Positions 23,153 to 35,280 of a stretch of DNA of 64,000 nt are shown here, piece by piece. Every line of letters begins with the position of its first letter. Positions within the stretch are counted from its first letter, which is position 1. Source of the stretch: Eretmocerus hayati (lineage: Eukaryota > Arthropoda > Insecta > Hymenoptera > Aphelinidae). Below the pieces are notes generated by a model. That model saw only the letters and a program-made list of their open reading frames with translations. It was not told where the DNA came from and did no database searches. Made by a program: the position numbers and the translations under genes. The stretch spans positions 11,896,727-11,960,726 of the forward strand of contig CM056743.1 in the NCBI GenBank assembly GCA_029851415.1. Direction: 5' to 3'.

Positions 23153-25555
23153 TATATAGATCGATAAAAATCTGGCACCGCCGGACGCTACTGGCAGATT
23201 ATATTATTAATTTGATCTCAGCATTCTAATTTGATAAAGATGACACACTTGCGAAATCATCTATAATGTGGAACCAAGTGATATATGATCGAGCGGTTTC
23301 ACTTCACATTGAAAACTTGCAGAGAAAGGAATCAGAAGAATAAATAACAATGAAATAGTTCTGAGAAATGCTTGTATGTTGATAAATCCTTTTGTGGCAT
23401 GCCCTGTATCAGTATAAGCTTGTCAATGCCTTAGGTTATCATGGCTGACTTGAGGTATGAAGTGTGTGGAGATGGAGCAAAACTCTTCGTGGACATTCGA
23501 GTTTCACACTAGAACTAGAAACGCCCAATGTTCGAGCTTCAGTAATTGTACAAGCTTGACAAAGAAGAGTTCGAAATTTGACATTTCTGAACATCAGAGA
23601 ATGTCCTCGAGTCTCGTAATGGACATGGCGCAAGTTTTCAATTTTCTCATTCCACATAAGATAAGATTTGATTGTCAACTAATATAAACTGGGTTATATG
23701 TTGAAGTTACCTTTTCATTTAATTATAGTGCAAATATTTATCTTTGAGGTGACATCTATTTGCCTGACGAATTCCATTTGTATGCCAGTGGACCAATAGT
23801 CATAAGGAAAATGTGCTAAAAGAGAGTAGCAGAATGATTTCTCGAAGCTGTATCTGCAAGTTATTAGGAGGACTCTCACAACTCGCAACCACTTATACTA
23901 TAATCGATAGATGACAATATCCTTATACATTGATCTCCCATTCAATTCTTAATGAAATATCTGATAATGACCTCAACAAATTTTGCTCGTCACCCCCTTT
24001 TGACCAAACTTATAAGGAACTCATCCTCCTTCCCCTATGTGTTGTGCGTGGTTCTCTGTTAGAGTTTCTTCCACATTCACTTGATCAACTTCAGTCTTTC
24101 TAGGACTTCTAAAAGTTCATCAACAAATGACAGTCCCTCCTGAATTATAAGTGATCCATAGCTTCTTAGAATAAAACTGATAAAATCTTGCTCCTCCATT
24201 TCAGAATATGTCCTTCTACGATATCAACAAATGGAAGGAATGATAAATAATTTGCTGTCACGAAAACAACTCTCTCTTTAGAGAGAGAGAGAGAGAGCAA
24301 GGAGGAGAAATTTGAAGTGAAGGGATCCTACATATTCTCAAAAATATTCCTATTGCAATAATCTCTGAATGGTTTTCCAAGCGCTACATAGTATGCATAA
24401 AGAGCAAAGGTGACCATCTGATAAAATACAGACTAATGACTGACGTTCGAGTATTTTTGGTGCAGTCTATTTCGTTATGTAATTTCCATACTTCATACAG
24501 AACGATTCCAAGAAATGAGGAAACAGAACAACCGCGAGTAAAACACCAAAAATGACACGTCCGACATGTAGGAACGCTCTGTTAGAGCTGTTCCGCGAAA
24601 ATTTTCTGTGAATGTCATTTCACTATCAGGGTATTATGATCTGAATGCCAAATTTCTTCTTCCCTGGAGTTTTCCTGGATGAATACATAAATACATGGAA
24701 GTTCATCTATACGTCAAAATGTGAGCATCCCGTTCGAAATTTTGAGAACAATTTGGTTGTCCGTGTTAAAAAATGAGTTTGATCGTGTTGTTTCTTCAAA
24801 ATGATGGATTTTGATTGATCTCATTAGAAAAAGCGGATCTCCGATCTTTCTCTCTAGATAATTCTGATCTCCTCTACAATTTGACTCTACGTCTTCACTT
24901 ACTCTGTTTCGAAAGACATTCCGAATTCGAATCACTACCTTGAAAACCTATCGAAATCAACTGATAGCCATTCGAAGAGCAAATTTGAGATTGAGGAAAA
25001 GCGACTTTGCCGAATTAGACACGAGGATGGACCTAACGTATGTTCCGACTTCCGACTGCTGACCCAATCAATTCAAAATCCTCGCAAACCCTCAAGGTAT
25101 CTCTCGTCAGATCTACGACCTAATGAATTCATTCTTTATTCGTCATTTGGACGAGAACAGATGAAATCTGACGCATACATTTTTTGGAGCTACTTCGAGC
25201 TCAAGGCGTTATCTCTTGATGACTTCACCAGCAGTCCAGATAGGATCATTCTAAAGTACAAAAAAAACTCGAGCAGGAAAATTTCTTCTCTATAAACGAT
25301 GTTGACGAGAGTTATGCGAAACTCACGCGCTTCTTCACGCATTTGGCCTGTGGATATCAGTCTTCTCGACATTACCAGGTATGGAAGAAACAGGAAAAAA
25401 AAGAAAAAAAGAAGAAACTCACGCGCGGACATTTGATAGACAGATATATACTGGCAAACATGTCCTCAGCAACGCGAATATCAATTACCGAAAAGCCGCG
25501 AACAAAGCACGGCCTGCCTTGGAATCGAGGGCGCTCCTCGAGATAGAAGGAGGTC
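23153..25555. other. Stretch without a recognised gene
   Basis: Only short ORFs. A (GA)n tract lies at about 24280-24298, next to CTCTCTTTAGAGAG. A purine-rich stretch is at 25380-25420. No element ends were recognised. Confidence 0.4.
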
Positions 25556-26573
25556 ATATCGACGCCTCTTACGAAGATAAACACATCCGCTAACGCCCAC
25601 GAAGAAAAACACGGTGGCCGAAGATTAGCATTTGCTTTGTTATGGCCACGAAGATTAACACTTACTGTTTACGCCACGAAGATCAACACTTACGCCTCAG
25701 CGCCACGAAGATCATCTTTTACTGCTTAAGGCCACGAAGAGTAACACTTACTCCTCAAACTGCACGAAGATTAACACATTCGCGCATTTTTTTCTCGAAG
25801 GGACGAAGACTATAAGTATTCCGTCTTAAGGCCACGAAAAGTAACACATTCTCCTTAGCGGCACGAAAATTAGCACATTCGTAGACTCCATTCTTGAAGG
25901 AACGGAGATTATAAGTACTTCGTCTTAAGCCGACGAAAAGTCGAGCGAAAAGTAACACATTCTTCTTAGCGGAACGAAGGCTAACACAATCACTTACCGT
26001 TCATCGTCACGTCAAAGAGAATGTGTTGTTTTTCATTCCATCGAAAAGAATGTGTTAGTCTTCGTGGCGTAGAGGAAAATGTGTTACTTTTCGTGGGCTT
26101 AAGACGAAATACTTATTGTCTCCGTCCCTCCATGAATGAAGTCTACCGATGCATTAATTTCTGTACCGCTAAAGAGAATGTGTTTTTTTTCGTGGCCCTA
26201 AGACGAAATACATGGTCTCCGTCCCTTTGAACAAGAACGTGTGCAAGTGTGTTATAGTCTTCATACCGTTCAAGAGGAAGTGCTAGTTTCATGGGCCGTT
26301 GAGCAATAATTGTTAGTCTTCGTGGCCCTAAGGAGTAAGTGTTAGTCTTCGTGCCCCTAAGGAGTAAGTGTTAGTCTTCGTGGACTTAACGAGGATGCGT
26401 TAATCTTCGTGTCCCTAAGGATTACTTCGTGTCCCTAAGGATTACTAACACTTACGTGTTAGTTTTCGCGGACCTAAGGAGAATCCGTTAATCTTCGTGT
26501 TCACAACGAATAAACGTTAATCTTCGTCAGTCACAAGAAAAGAGGTGTTCATCTTCGTAAGAGGCGTCGATAT
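25556..26573. mobile_element. Foldback-type element, copy 2, inverted relative to copy 1
   Basis: Same family as 12421-13396 but in reverse orientation: its left end matches the right end of copy 1 unit for unit. It is 1018 bp, longer mainly through a few extra or duplicated units (for example a repeated TTCGTGTCCCTAAGGATTAC near 26410-26445 and extra bases near 25935). Termini are again ATATCGACGCC / GGCGTCGATAT. High similarity to copy 1 suggests recent mobility or gene conversion. No ORF is meaningful. Confidence 0.85.
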
Positions 26574-27990
26574 CAAAGAAACTTATGCGATCTCTGGCTT
26601 TGATCAACATTTGAGAATGATACATTGATTATAAACAATGGTCTTTCATCGCCAATTTCGATAAAAATCGTTTAAAGTAGGACTGAACACTGAAAAGAGA
26701 TTTTTCACAGATCTGTCAATTATCGCGAATACTCAGAAGTTACTGTCTCTATCAAGATAATGTATGATGACTAAAAAAATTCCTACTCAAGAGCTGAAAT
26801 GTAGTCACTGCGTACCGAAAAGTATTTTCTTGAGCAAGCTAAACGCTAAGACGAGGATCAAGAGGGAGACCGTCCGAAATCCAAGACCAGATTCTGTGTT
26901 AATGGAGTAGCACAATCAGAATTGACCTTTTAGGAGTGACGATGAGAAAGCTGCATAGAGTATCACTGGGGATCACGGATAAAAGTCGTGAGCTTCCAGC
27001 GATCACATTCCATTACGAATCAGGTACCGTAGAAAGAGAGAAGAGCGCGAGGAATTATTTCACAGCACACATTATTTATCTACGGATTGGCTCTAATATT
27101 TCATCATGACGCAAAATATCCGAGTTACGAAGGTAACAAAGTAATTTTGTACTCACCGATCGGCATCCGTGGTGTATCGTTGTCACTCCTGGTGACACGT
27201 TGTTCCGGAGCGATGGATGTTCGAAACTCGATTTGCAAACACTACGGGGATCGGACGACGAGCCCAGTAGACGCCCTTGAAGCGGACAACCTCAGTGACC
27301 TGAGCAGGTCTGGAGCTGAGATACCGACAGGTGGCCCAGTGAAGATATCGGTTCACTTTATGCACAAAAACTTGCGACTCGAGAGAAAATGCGATCATTC
27401 CGTCACTCATCCTCCACTTGCCGATGAAATGCGCAGTTAGTTGGATGAAATCTTAAGCGCGGCAACTCCCAACTGGTCTCGTTGAAGGTTGGCCTTGCAC
27501 TGCGTCACTATGCAGCGATCGAGTGCGGCAAGAGCTGACGTGATGGCTTCGCAAGAATCCGCCACAGCAGCACCATCGCAGCCCTCTCCCGAGCATCCCT
27601 CTCGCTTGAGCTAGTGGGAGGTAGAGGGACTGAAGTAGTGGGAAGGATGTCCAAAGGGGAATAGCGGAATAAGAGAACCCGCCAACTAGCACTTATCGAT
27701 AACTCCGCAAATATTGAAGTTATACTACTCAACCTATTAATGTACCAAGCAACTTCTCTTCAAGACGACGTTTTTAATGAAATTTGACTGCGTTTTATGA
27801 GACAGATCAAATTGAAAACACTCTTCCCAGCTCATCTGTATTTTCTTTAAGCACATTCGCTCTTATCGAGCACCACGTGGAGATTGTCCATTCATATATC
27901 ACGAAAAACTGATCGTACACTTGCTCCATTAGGTTAACGAGATTGCACCGACAATTGGGGTCTTGCATTTTTTTGACCCCCTCAAGAAAA
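26574..27990. other. Stretch without a recognised gene
   Basis: A 117-codon ORF at 27087-27440 on plus and overlapping antisense ORFs have no recognisable domain. GC content rises at 27440-27700. Nothing can be assigned with confidence. Confidence 0.35.
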
Positions 27991-28313
27991 GGTATGACCA
28001 ATTCGAGCAAATTGAAATAAGTATTGTGCAATCGGAAAAAAAGACTCGCAAAATTTTTTTTCATCTTGCGCAAATTGTTCAACGTTAATACGACTTGCAC
28101 CGTGTGACGTCACAGGGATACAGTCGTCGACTGCTACTCATCTGAACAATATCCAAAAAGGAAAGAGAAAAACCATATGAGGTTTGGCAAATTCGAGCAA
28201 ATCAAGACAAGTATTGTGCAATTGGAAAAAAAATTATCAAAAATTTTTTTCATCTTGCGTAAATTGTTTGACTTACGGACGAACTCCACCGTGTGACGTC
28301 ACAGAGATACAGT
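27991..28313. repeat. Two direct copies of a roughly 133-bp segment, each with a perfect TGACGTCA
   Basis: Copies at 27991-28122 and 28181-28313. Shared parts include ATTCGAGCAAAT, AAGTATTGTGCAAT, CATCTTGCG and CACCGTGTGACGTCACAG. Each contains the cyclic-AMP-response-element palindrome TGACGTCA (28105-28112 and 28294-28301) in the most conserved part of the unit. The remaining sequence has diverged by roughly a quarter. Function unknown. Confidence 0.75.
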
Positions 28314-31002
28314 CTTAGACTCCCAAACAATTTGCGCACGATCAAAAAATGTTCGGAAATTTTTGTAGCACACGTCAATATCTCTTGCTGATATGGAAAA
28401 AAACTGATTCCATGGAAAAACTGCGACATTTGGCCTAGTTTACAATATTTTCGAATCTATCAACCCCGTAGAGGTTCCATTGCATGAGATGATAGACTGT
28501 CCAAGCTAAGCTTTCTTACGTATTTTGACCTGCTGATTTTGATGTCCCTGGTCATAAGATTCCTTGGATGCCTTCGTTAGAAACAGACTCACTGAGTGGC
28601 TATCAGCCTAATTTGTCTTGTTCTAGACTAAATTGAGTCATTGCTCACTAAGCGTGCAAGTGCAAGAAACTCATTTTCCAGATCACGAACATTTTCGGGT
28701 TCATACATCAACGTGTGTATGCTTATCTCATGAGCGCGCCGAGCCGAGCTGGTCATAAGCAAATACAGGCGCACATGCTTCTCTTATAAATGTGGGTCTA
28801 CCTGTATACGAGGCAATGGGCATTGCCATGAGATGTGAGACCGGTGCATGAATTGAGAATGTCAGCTCATGAAAATCTATATTGAGCAACAAGCACTTAT
28901 CACAACCTCTCGTGCATTGCAAGTGTCTTGAAGTACCATGAGAACTATGAGGGGAGAAAAATAGACCTCGCGAATCGCGTCTGCGCTAATTGGACGTACT
29001 CTGTGTTAGGTGCCGTGCAGATGACAAGAAGGCCTTATCCCAATCTCATTTTGAATATCACGATTCTGTTATGGCATTATAAGTACCCTCCAATGGAAAT
29101 CTTGAATAAATATCCATCATTGAGTTATTTCAATCACTTCTTAATCATTAGTGTATCAGATCTCAATGGAGACTTCCTGCCGTATGCACGACACCTGTCA
29201 TAGAGGAGATGCGAATGATGAAAGATCACGATCCGCGGAGTCTACTCAACTATTTTCTAACAGTTTTCATGGTACTCCAAGACGCCTTCAATCGAGCCTT
29301 CAATGAAGAAAAGTTGCAATGAGTGCACGTTGCTTGATCTAGATTTTTGAAAAGCTGATCCGTCGAATTAAATCATTCGCCCCACATGTCATGCCAGTGT
29401 ATGAGTAGACGTGAAGACCCTCATGAATGGGAGATGCATGTGAGCTCGTATACGTTTACAATTAGCTCGGCTCGACACGCTCGTGAGACAAGCATGCGAA
29501 TATAGATGTATGATCTCAGAAATGATCGCGATACAGAAAATGAGTTTCTGCTCCACTCAGTGGGCATTTTTTGCCCTCGGTCCAGAAGCAGACAAATTTT
29601 GCTGATAGTGACTGTGTCAGTCATCTTGTACTTCATTTCAAAGGCATACCGAGAATCACATAACCGCTAACATCAAATTCAGCAGGTCAAAGTACGTAGG
29701 AGAGCCTCGAAGAGAGCTTAGCTTGGGCAGTCTATTGTCTCACTGTATGAGAGCTGCACAAGGTCGATAGAATTGAGAATGTTGTGAGACAGGCAAAAGT
29801 ACGCTTTTTTTGAAGGAATCAGTTTTTTTATGCCAGCAATGAAAATTGACCTCGACAATCAGATTGAGCTGTGAATCAGATTTCTACGCGAAGAAAAGAT
29901 CAAACTCATCGTGTTTTGGTGCATGCCTAATCACGACCAAGAGAACTTGTTGACCATTATCATTTTTGAGAACCGGCAGAAGTCTATATTCGACGAATAT
30001 GAGTATGGATCATTCATCAAAAATGAGAAATAACAATGCCATTTGTCGTCAAGATCGATGGTCAAAAACGTGAGGTAGCTCGAGCAAAAAATTCATGTGT
30101 CGCTCGTTTCACCCATTGTATTATGTAGCAAATTAGAAAATTCTCAAGAATATCCCCTCGAAATACTCCTGTCGAATTAGTCACACATGATATGAGCTCA
30201 AGAACTGACAGATCTGACGAATATCGTCGAAAAAATCAAATCCTGGGTTATATTTTTTTTCGTAAAAATTTTTAACAATCTCCTTGTCTCAAGGCTGGTG
30301 TGATGGTGGCCAATTTTTTTATAGGTCACACGCGTAAATCGGACATTTCTCCACAAGGATCGCATATCTATCATTGGTCCGGATTTTGAGAGTTCGGAGC
30401 AGAGGCTATGCCCCTCGCGAAGTCGGCCATGCGAAGATGGAGTGCGTAAATAGGATTCTCATGTCGATGCATGGGCCAGATCTTGATAGCGTCATCATCG
30501 CAGCGAAATGGCTCGGAAATGGCGCCCCCTCCGTTGGAAGCGATAAGAATGTTTGAACTAATTTTAATATGTATATAGAATAAAAAATAAAAATGTTTGT
30601 GTGTATTGTGGAATGAATTCTGGGAGACGCGGTCAATACAATTTTTCAGATTTATGAGAACATTTGAACTGATTTTCTACATAAAACTATACAATTATAT
30701 ATGATCAGGATTCCATGATCATACATGATCATTCAGAGAATGGTTTGAAAATTCTTATAGTCCTGAAAAATCGTCATGAACTATTTTGGTGGTGGGGTGG
30801 TATGAGCACCTCACACTATTTAACGCACAATTTACAAGAATGTCTTGTGTATCGATCTCGGGTTGTGGAACAGTCACGTCGTGGAAGGAAAAAAACAGAA
30901 TTTTGATATAAATTTCGTTGGAAAAAATATTTAGTCCGTACAATTGTGTAGTTGGGTACGAGATTCATTCTTAGATGTTGCGAGAGATATTTTATTAGTA
31001 TA
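28314..31002. other. Stretch without a recognised gene
   Basis: AT-rich, short ORFs only, no convincing repeat or exon. Confidence 0.4.
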
Positions 31003-31128
31003 TTATGATACAAGGGCGCAAACGATAGTTTTTGTACTTCAAGTGACTTTTTTAGGCCCGAGCCGCAGGCGGGGGTCTAAATAGTCACGAGAAAGCAAAA
31101 ACCGTTGCGCCCGAGTATCATACTATTT
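31003..31128. repeat. Palindromic hairpin with GGGCGCAA arms
   Basis: ATGATACAAGGGCGCAAACG at the left pairs with the complement of CGTTGCGCCCGAGTATCAT at the right. A second inner stem (GTGAC...TTTAGGCCC with GGGGGTCTAAATAGTCAC) surrounds a GC-rich loop containing GAGCCGCAGGC. It is followed by TTTTTTTTGATATACTGTGCG, a tail also seen after the hairpins at 31361 and 51060. Confidence 0.75.
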
Positions 31129-31360
31129 TTTTTGATATACTGTGCGTTAAATTGTGCGTAAAAGTCCATTTTGGTGCGGGTGTGCGGTGCGCAAGGTTGA
31201 TCATGATTCCATTAACGTTCAGATTTTAGTGCGTAAAAGTGAAACTGTGCGTAAAAGTAACTTTGCGCACAGTTTTTCAGTGCGCAAAGTTCTCGAAATT
31301 GTGCGCAAAGTAAAATCTGTGCGTAAATAGTACAACTTCGATACAAAGGCGTGAAACGTT

Positions 31361-31438
31361 TTATTCGCGTCCGAGTGATGGGTTTCCGACCCTCACTTGC
31401 GGCTCAGGCCGGAAACCCATCACTCGGACGCGAATAAT
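31361..31438. repeat. Perfect 27-bp inverted repeat with 21-nt loop
   Basis: Arms contain GCGTCCGAGTGATGGGTTTC and its exact complement; the loop is rich in GC. About 15 bp on comes TATACTTTTTGATAAACTGTG, the same tail type as after the hairpin at 31003. The surrounding 31140-31540 has many copies of GTGCGTAAAAGT and TGTGCGCAAAG on both strands. Confidence 0.9.
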
Positions 31439-31855
31439 AGGTTTTACGGCCGTGTATCTGACTATACTTTTTGATAAACTGTGAGTAAAAGTCGACAAAC
31501 TGTGCGCAAAGTGCACTTTCACGCACAGTGTATCGAAAAAAACATTAATCAACCGTTTCCCGATTCCGATTTTTACGGCAAGAAAGATAGATTACAAAGT
31601 AGAGAACGATGATTCTAATGTTTTTGAAATTCCGCGGGCTGCGATATAAGTTGGTACGCGTCTAGGGTCCCCAATGCACTCAAGCTCATTTGAACGAGCG
31701 CATGCACTAGTAACCACGCTTCGTAGGGGAGCGAAGGAAGACGCCGAGTGAGAGAGATAGATGAAATTTCGGAGCAGAGAAATTTTCGGAGCAAGCCGTA
31801 GCCGATTCGAAGCGAGCATACTATCTGAGAATTTGGATCACGTTATTGTATCAAA

Positions 31856-33295
31856 ATGTCACGCCGAGTAAGTACACAGCCGTTCCTTTCATTTAAGCCC
31901 TCTGATTGTCGTGGAGTACAGTAAATGCATGTCCTGAATATGTATTTCAGGTATTAAGGACTCCCGAACTAGACTCTGATTCTAACGACGAAGACATACC
32001 TATGGAGATCCGTGTAGCTGCTGACGAAGCAATAGAGAATATTTTACCAGCTAAATCAAGAGCTTACTACAGAAAAGTGTACATAGAGTATGTAGATTGG
32101 AAATTTGTCAAAAACGTGGTTATGTCAAATGGGGTCATCCTCCTGGCATACTTCAATCATCTTTCCAAAAATTTAGCACTGTCAACTCTTTGGTCTAAGT
32201 ATTCTATCCTCAAGACTATGATCCTGAAAGAAGAGAATACTAATATTGGGAATCATGAAAAGCTCAAGAAATTCTTGGAAGAAAAAAATGTAGGTTTCCA
32301 AGCTAAGAAGTCCTTGGCTTTTACTGAAAATAACCTCAGGGCATTCTTCCTCCATGCTCCGGATCATGAGTTCTTGGCTGCAAAGGTGAGTCGTCTCTTC
32401 CAAAGTACTTGTTCATCTCTTACACTAATCAAACTCATTCACACATTGGCTGTAATTATCCCATTCTTGAATCTCTAAGTTGATATGCGTAGATGTGGTG
32501 AAGCTTCCGAGATACTAACACCATTCATCTTCTCACTTCTCCCTTCCAACAAGCTTCCATAATGTATGCTCTCTTCTATTCCTTCAGGCAGTTGCCGCTA
32601 CTGCTATAAGTGGAGCTTGCAGGCGTGTGGAGGCACATCGCATCACTATAGATGATGTAGTTGACAAAGGGACGTATTTGGTTATTACGCTGGAGAAGAC
32701 TCAAACTCATGTTGATAGAACGTTCACAGTGAACAACCCATTGAGAGAAGTCATCATAAAATATATGAAGCTGCGTCCGCATGATACAGCCCACAGGAGA
32801 TTATTCTTGGGCTACCACAATGGCAAATGCACCCGTGAACCAATGGGCATTAATAAAATTGGCCATATTCCACAACAAATAGCAACTTGGCTTGGCTTAC
32901 CCCAACCAGAAAAATACAGTGGCCACAGTTTTCGTCGCACATCTGCAACTTGGCTGATCAATACAGGTGGAACCATGGAAGATCTCAAGCGTCATAGAAC
33001 ATGGGAATCTTCAACTGTAGCTGAAAGCTATATTGCTGAATCCATGCAACAAAAACATAAAGTGAATGACCGTATAACTAGTGGTCTACTTGATGAGGAA
33101 AATGAGAATTCTGGTTCATTTGCTGCTTATAAAAGACTAAGGACCCATAGCGATTCTGAAAGTATGCCTTCTACCTCAGGTTCTCATCTCACCGATCGAC
33201 CAAAATCTCATGCTTTAAATATCGCTGGACATGGTAGCTTAAACTCATCAGGTCCCTCCATAAATATACAGCTCAACGATTGTTGCCTTCAATAA
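31856..33295 (+). CDS. Crypton-type tyrosine recombinase, three exons, apparently intact
   Basis: DNA-cutting and rejoining enzyme of the tyrosine recombinase fold, acting in the nucleus if expressed. Exons: 31856-31867 (ATG, MSRR, donor GA|GTAAGT), 31951-32385 (acceptor TTTCAG, donor AAAG|GTGAGT) and 32588-33295 (acceptor CCTTCAG). All junctions are phase 0 and give 384 residues without a stop. The N-terminal half is a helical core-binding region (SRAYYRKVYIEYVDWKF...LALSTLWSKYSILKTMI). The catalytic domain has a box I Arg in SGACRRVE, a Lys in the beta-hairpin (VITLEKTQ), box II HSFR in SGHSFRRTSATWL, a Trp at the usual second His position (HRTWESS) and the nucleophile Tyr in VAESYIAES. The tail is serine-rich and may be disordered. 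All expected active-site positions are filled, unlike the recombinase at 14-16.5 kb. No element ends were found, so transposon versus domesticated gene is undecided. Confidence 0.85.
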
Positions 33296-34050
33296 GGTAT
33301 TATCTTATATCATTCGACTCTTGCTGTAATCTACCATTTTTAAGTTTTCTGTTCATAAGAATCAGCCTAAAAAGATTTTCCTTTTGTATAACAAAAAATC
33401 TCAATACATGTAAGTTGTATTTAGATACAAGACTCAAATTGATATACAGGTATTTATCATCATTGTGAATGATTTGGTTTGTGAAAATTCTAAGATTCTG
33501 TCATTTTGTGTTCGTATGATTGGAGCGCAATGACTTTTTTGTTCAAGGGTAATAGCTATCTTCGTTTGAGCATGATGGTACTTTTCGTAGAGTGAAACTA
33601 GAATTCTCAGCCAATGCACTCGTTAGTCATATTTGAATACAAAACTCAAACTGATATATTGATGTTTATCACTGTTTTGAGTTATTTAACTTACAGTTCC
33701 TATAAGCTAATTCTTCATTTCATTCATAAAACTAAATCGTAAGGACAAACTGTGTTTTATGAAATGGAGCAATCGTTGGATCACATTCGAAGACTAGACT
33801 CAAGCAATGGTACTTATGTCTAAGATGATTATAAATAGTAGGTTATTGTACATAAAATTCTCTATTCAGCCAACGTGGTAAGATGATGTGAATTGTACAA
33901 ACTAAAAATATTAAAATGACCAAAGTTGATGATTGAACAAAATTTTCTGCATTTATGTTACATAATTCTAAGAACAAATTCTCAGTTTGTATATGATCTT
34001 GTATACACTTGTTGTACTCTTGTTGTACTCTTGTTGTACTCTGTTGGTAT
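33296..34050. other. Stretch without a recognised gene, ending at an LTR boundary
   Basis: AT-rich. A CTTGTTGTACT 11-mer is repeated about three times just before the LTR (34010-34041). The last four bases, GTAT (34047-34050), match the flank of the split LTR piece at 51.7 kb and are taken as target-site duplication. Confidence 0.5.
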
Positions 34051-35133
34051 TGTTATGACCCGAGCGGAGGGCTCGGGGTAACAAATAAATTATTTGAGTT
34101 CGTGCGAACAGCTTACGGGCGGACTGCCCAGTTGCACTTACCTATTCTCTGTTATCGCGTTGATGTCTGTATATACATATATATATATATATATTGCTGG
34201 TCTCTGGTTTCAAATTGAGAAGTATTGGTTCATCAAAGTTGTAATTTTAAAAGAATGATTGAAGTGCGTTTGGATTTGGAATGTCTTATAATACTGGATA
34301 CTTGAAAGAATAAAATAATTTATCTGATTTCAAATAGATATAAAAATCCAGTTATCTTATGGCTTCTAGAAAAGAATGAGATAGAATTATAGAAGTGATA
34401 GATTCTATTTTATTCAAATCAAGTTATAAAATCTTGGTCCGAAATAAAGACTTAACATCTAAATATAATTTGAATAGCTTAACCTAGGCGCACTTACAAG
34501 TCTACTTGAAGGGATGATGATTCTTCAAGGCAGGAACGTATAAGCAGGGCGAATTCGTAGCTGGCCCTTATGCAGCTGAGGCGGGTATCGTCGGCCTACT
34601 TTTCGACGAAGAGCAAATTCGGAGCTGGCCCTTGAACAGCTGAGACGGGTATCGTCGGTCTACTTTTCGACGGAATTAATCTGACTTATTGGTCCGCACT
34701 TTTTCGAACTTTGCTTTGTCGTGTGTTTTCTAGGCACACTTGGGCAAAACGGTACGTGTCTCAAAGACTCACAAAGCTTTACTAACTGAATCGAGTCAGT
34801 GACTAATCGAAGAATTAATTTTGATGTTTGAATTTATACTTGTGGACACGAGCTAATTTTGATGACTTGAAGTAATTTCGAAACTGTCCTCTTTAAAATT
34901 GATTTTGAATTTGACTCACTTTTGAAACTGTAACACTTGTAACACATGTGTTACACCATTCATAAGACGTGTGTAACTCGGGTGTTACACTTGTAACACA
35001 TGAAATTTGGACTACGGCAATTTTGCTGATTGCATCTTGACCTGCTTATACATTCTCTGCTGATCAAGTCGAAATAATATCTCTCCACGTTGAGAAATAT
35101 TATTTCAACTGTTGCGTCGTCTGGGACGCCACA
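34051..35133 (-). repeat. Complete 3' LTR, 1083 bp
   Basis: Bounded by TG...CA in the sense direction. It contains a (TA)n run at 34171-34194, two related 60-bp segments with CGGGTATCGTCGGxCTACTTTTCGACG (about 34575-34675), and a cluster of TGTAAC/GTTACA words including the perfect 18-bp palindrome TGTAACACATGTGTTACA at 34938-34955. Compared with the pieces at 40903-41022 and 51711-52650 it has exactly the same lengths (120 and 940 bp), and I found only one substitution by eye. Confidence 0.9.
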
Positions 35134-35146
35134 CCTCCCCTGTCAG
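35134..35146 (-). other. Polypurine tract
   Basis: In the sense direction, GACAGGGGAGG stands directly before the LTR start TGTGGCG, as expected for the plus-strand primer of an LTR retrotransposon. Confidence 0.75.
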
Positions 35147-35249
35147 TCCATTCTCGTCCCGAGAATGTCACCGGGGCGGCAGAAATTAGATTTAAAAAAT
35201 ACAAATTTCCAATGATGTTAACTTATAATTATTACATAATAATACTTTA

Positions 35250-35280
<31 letters not shown>

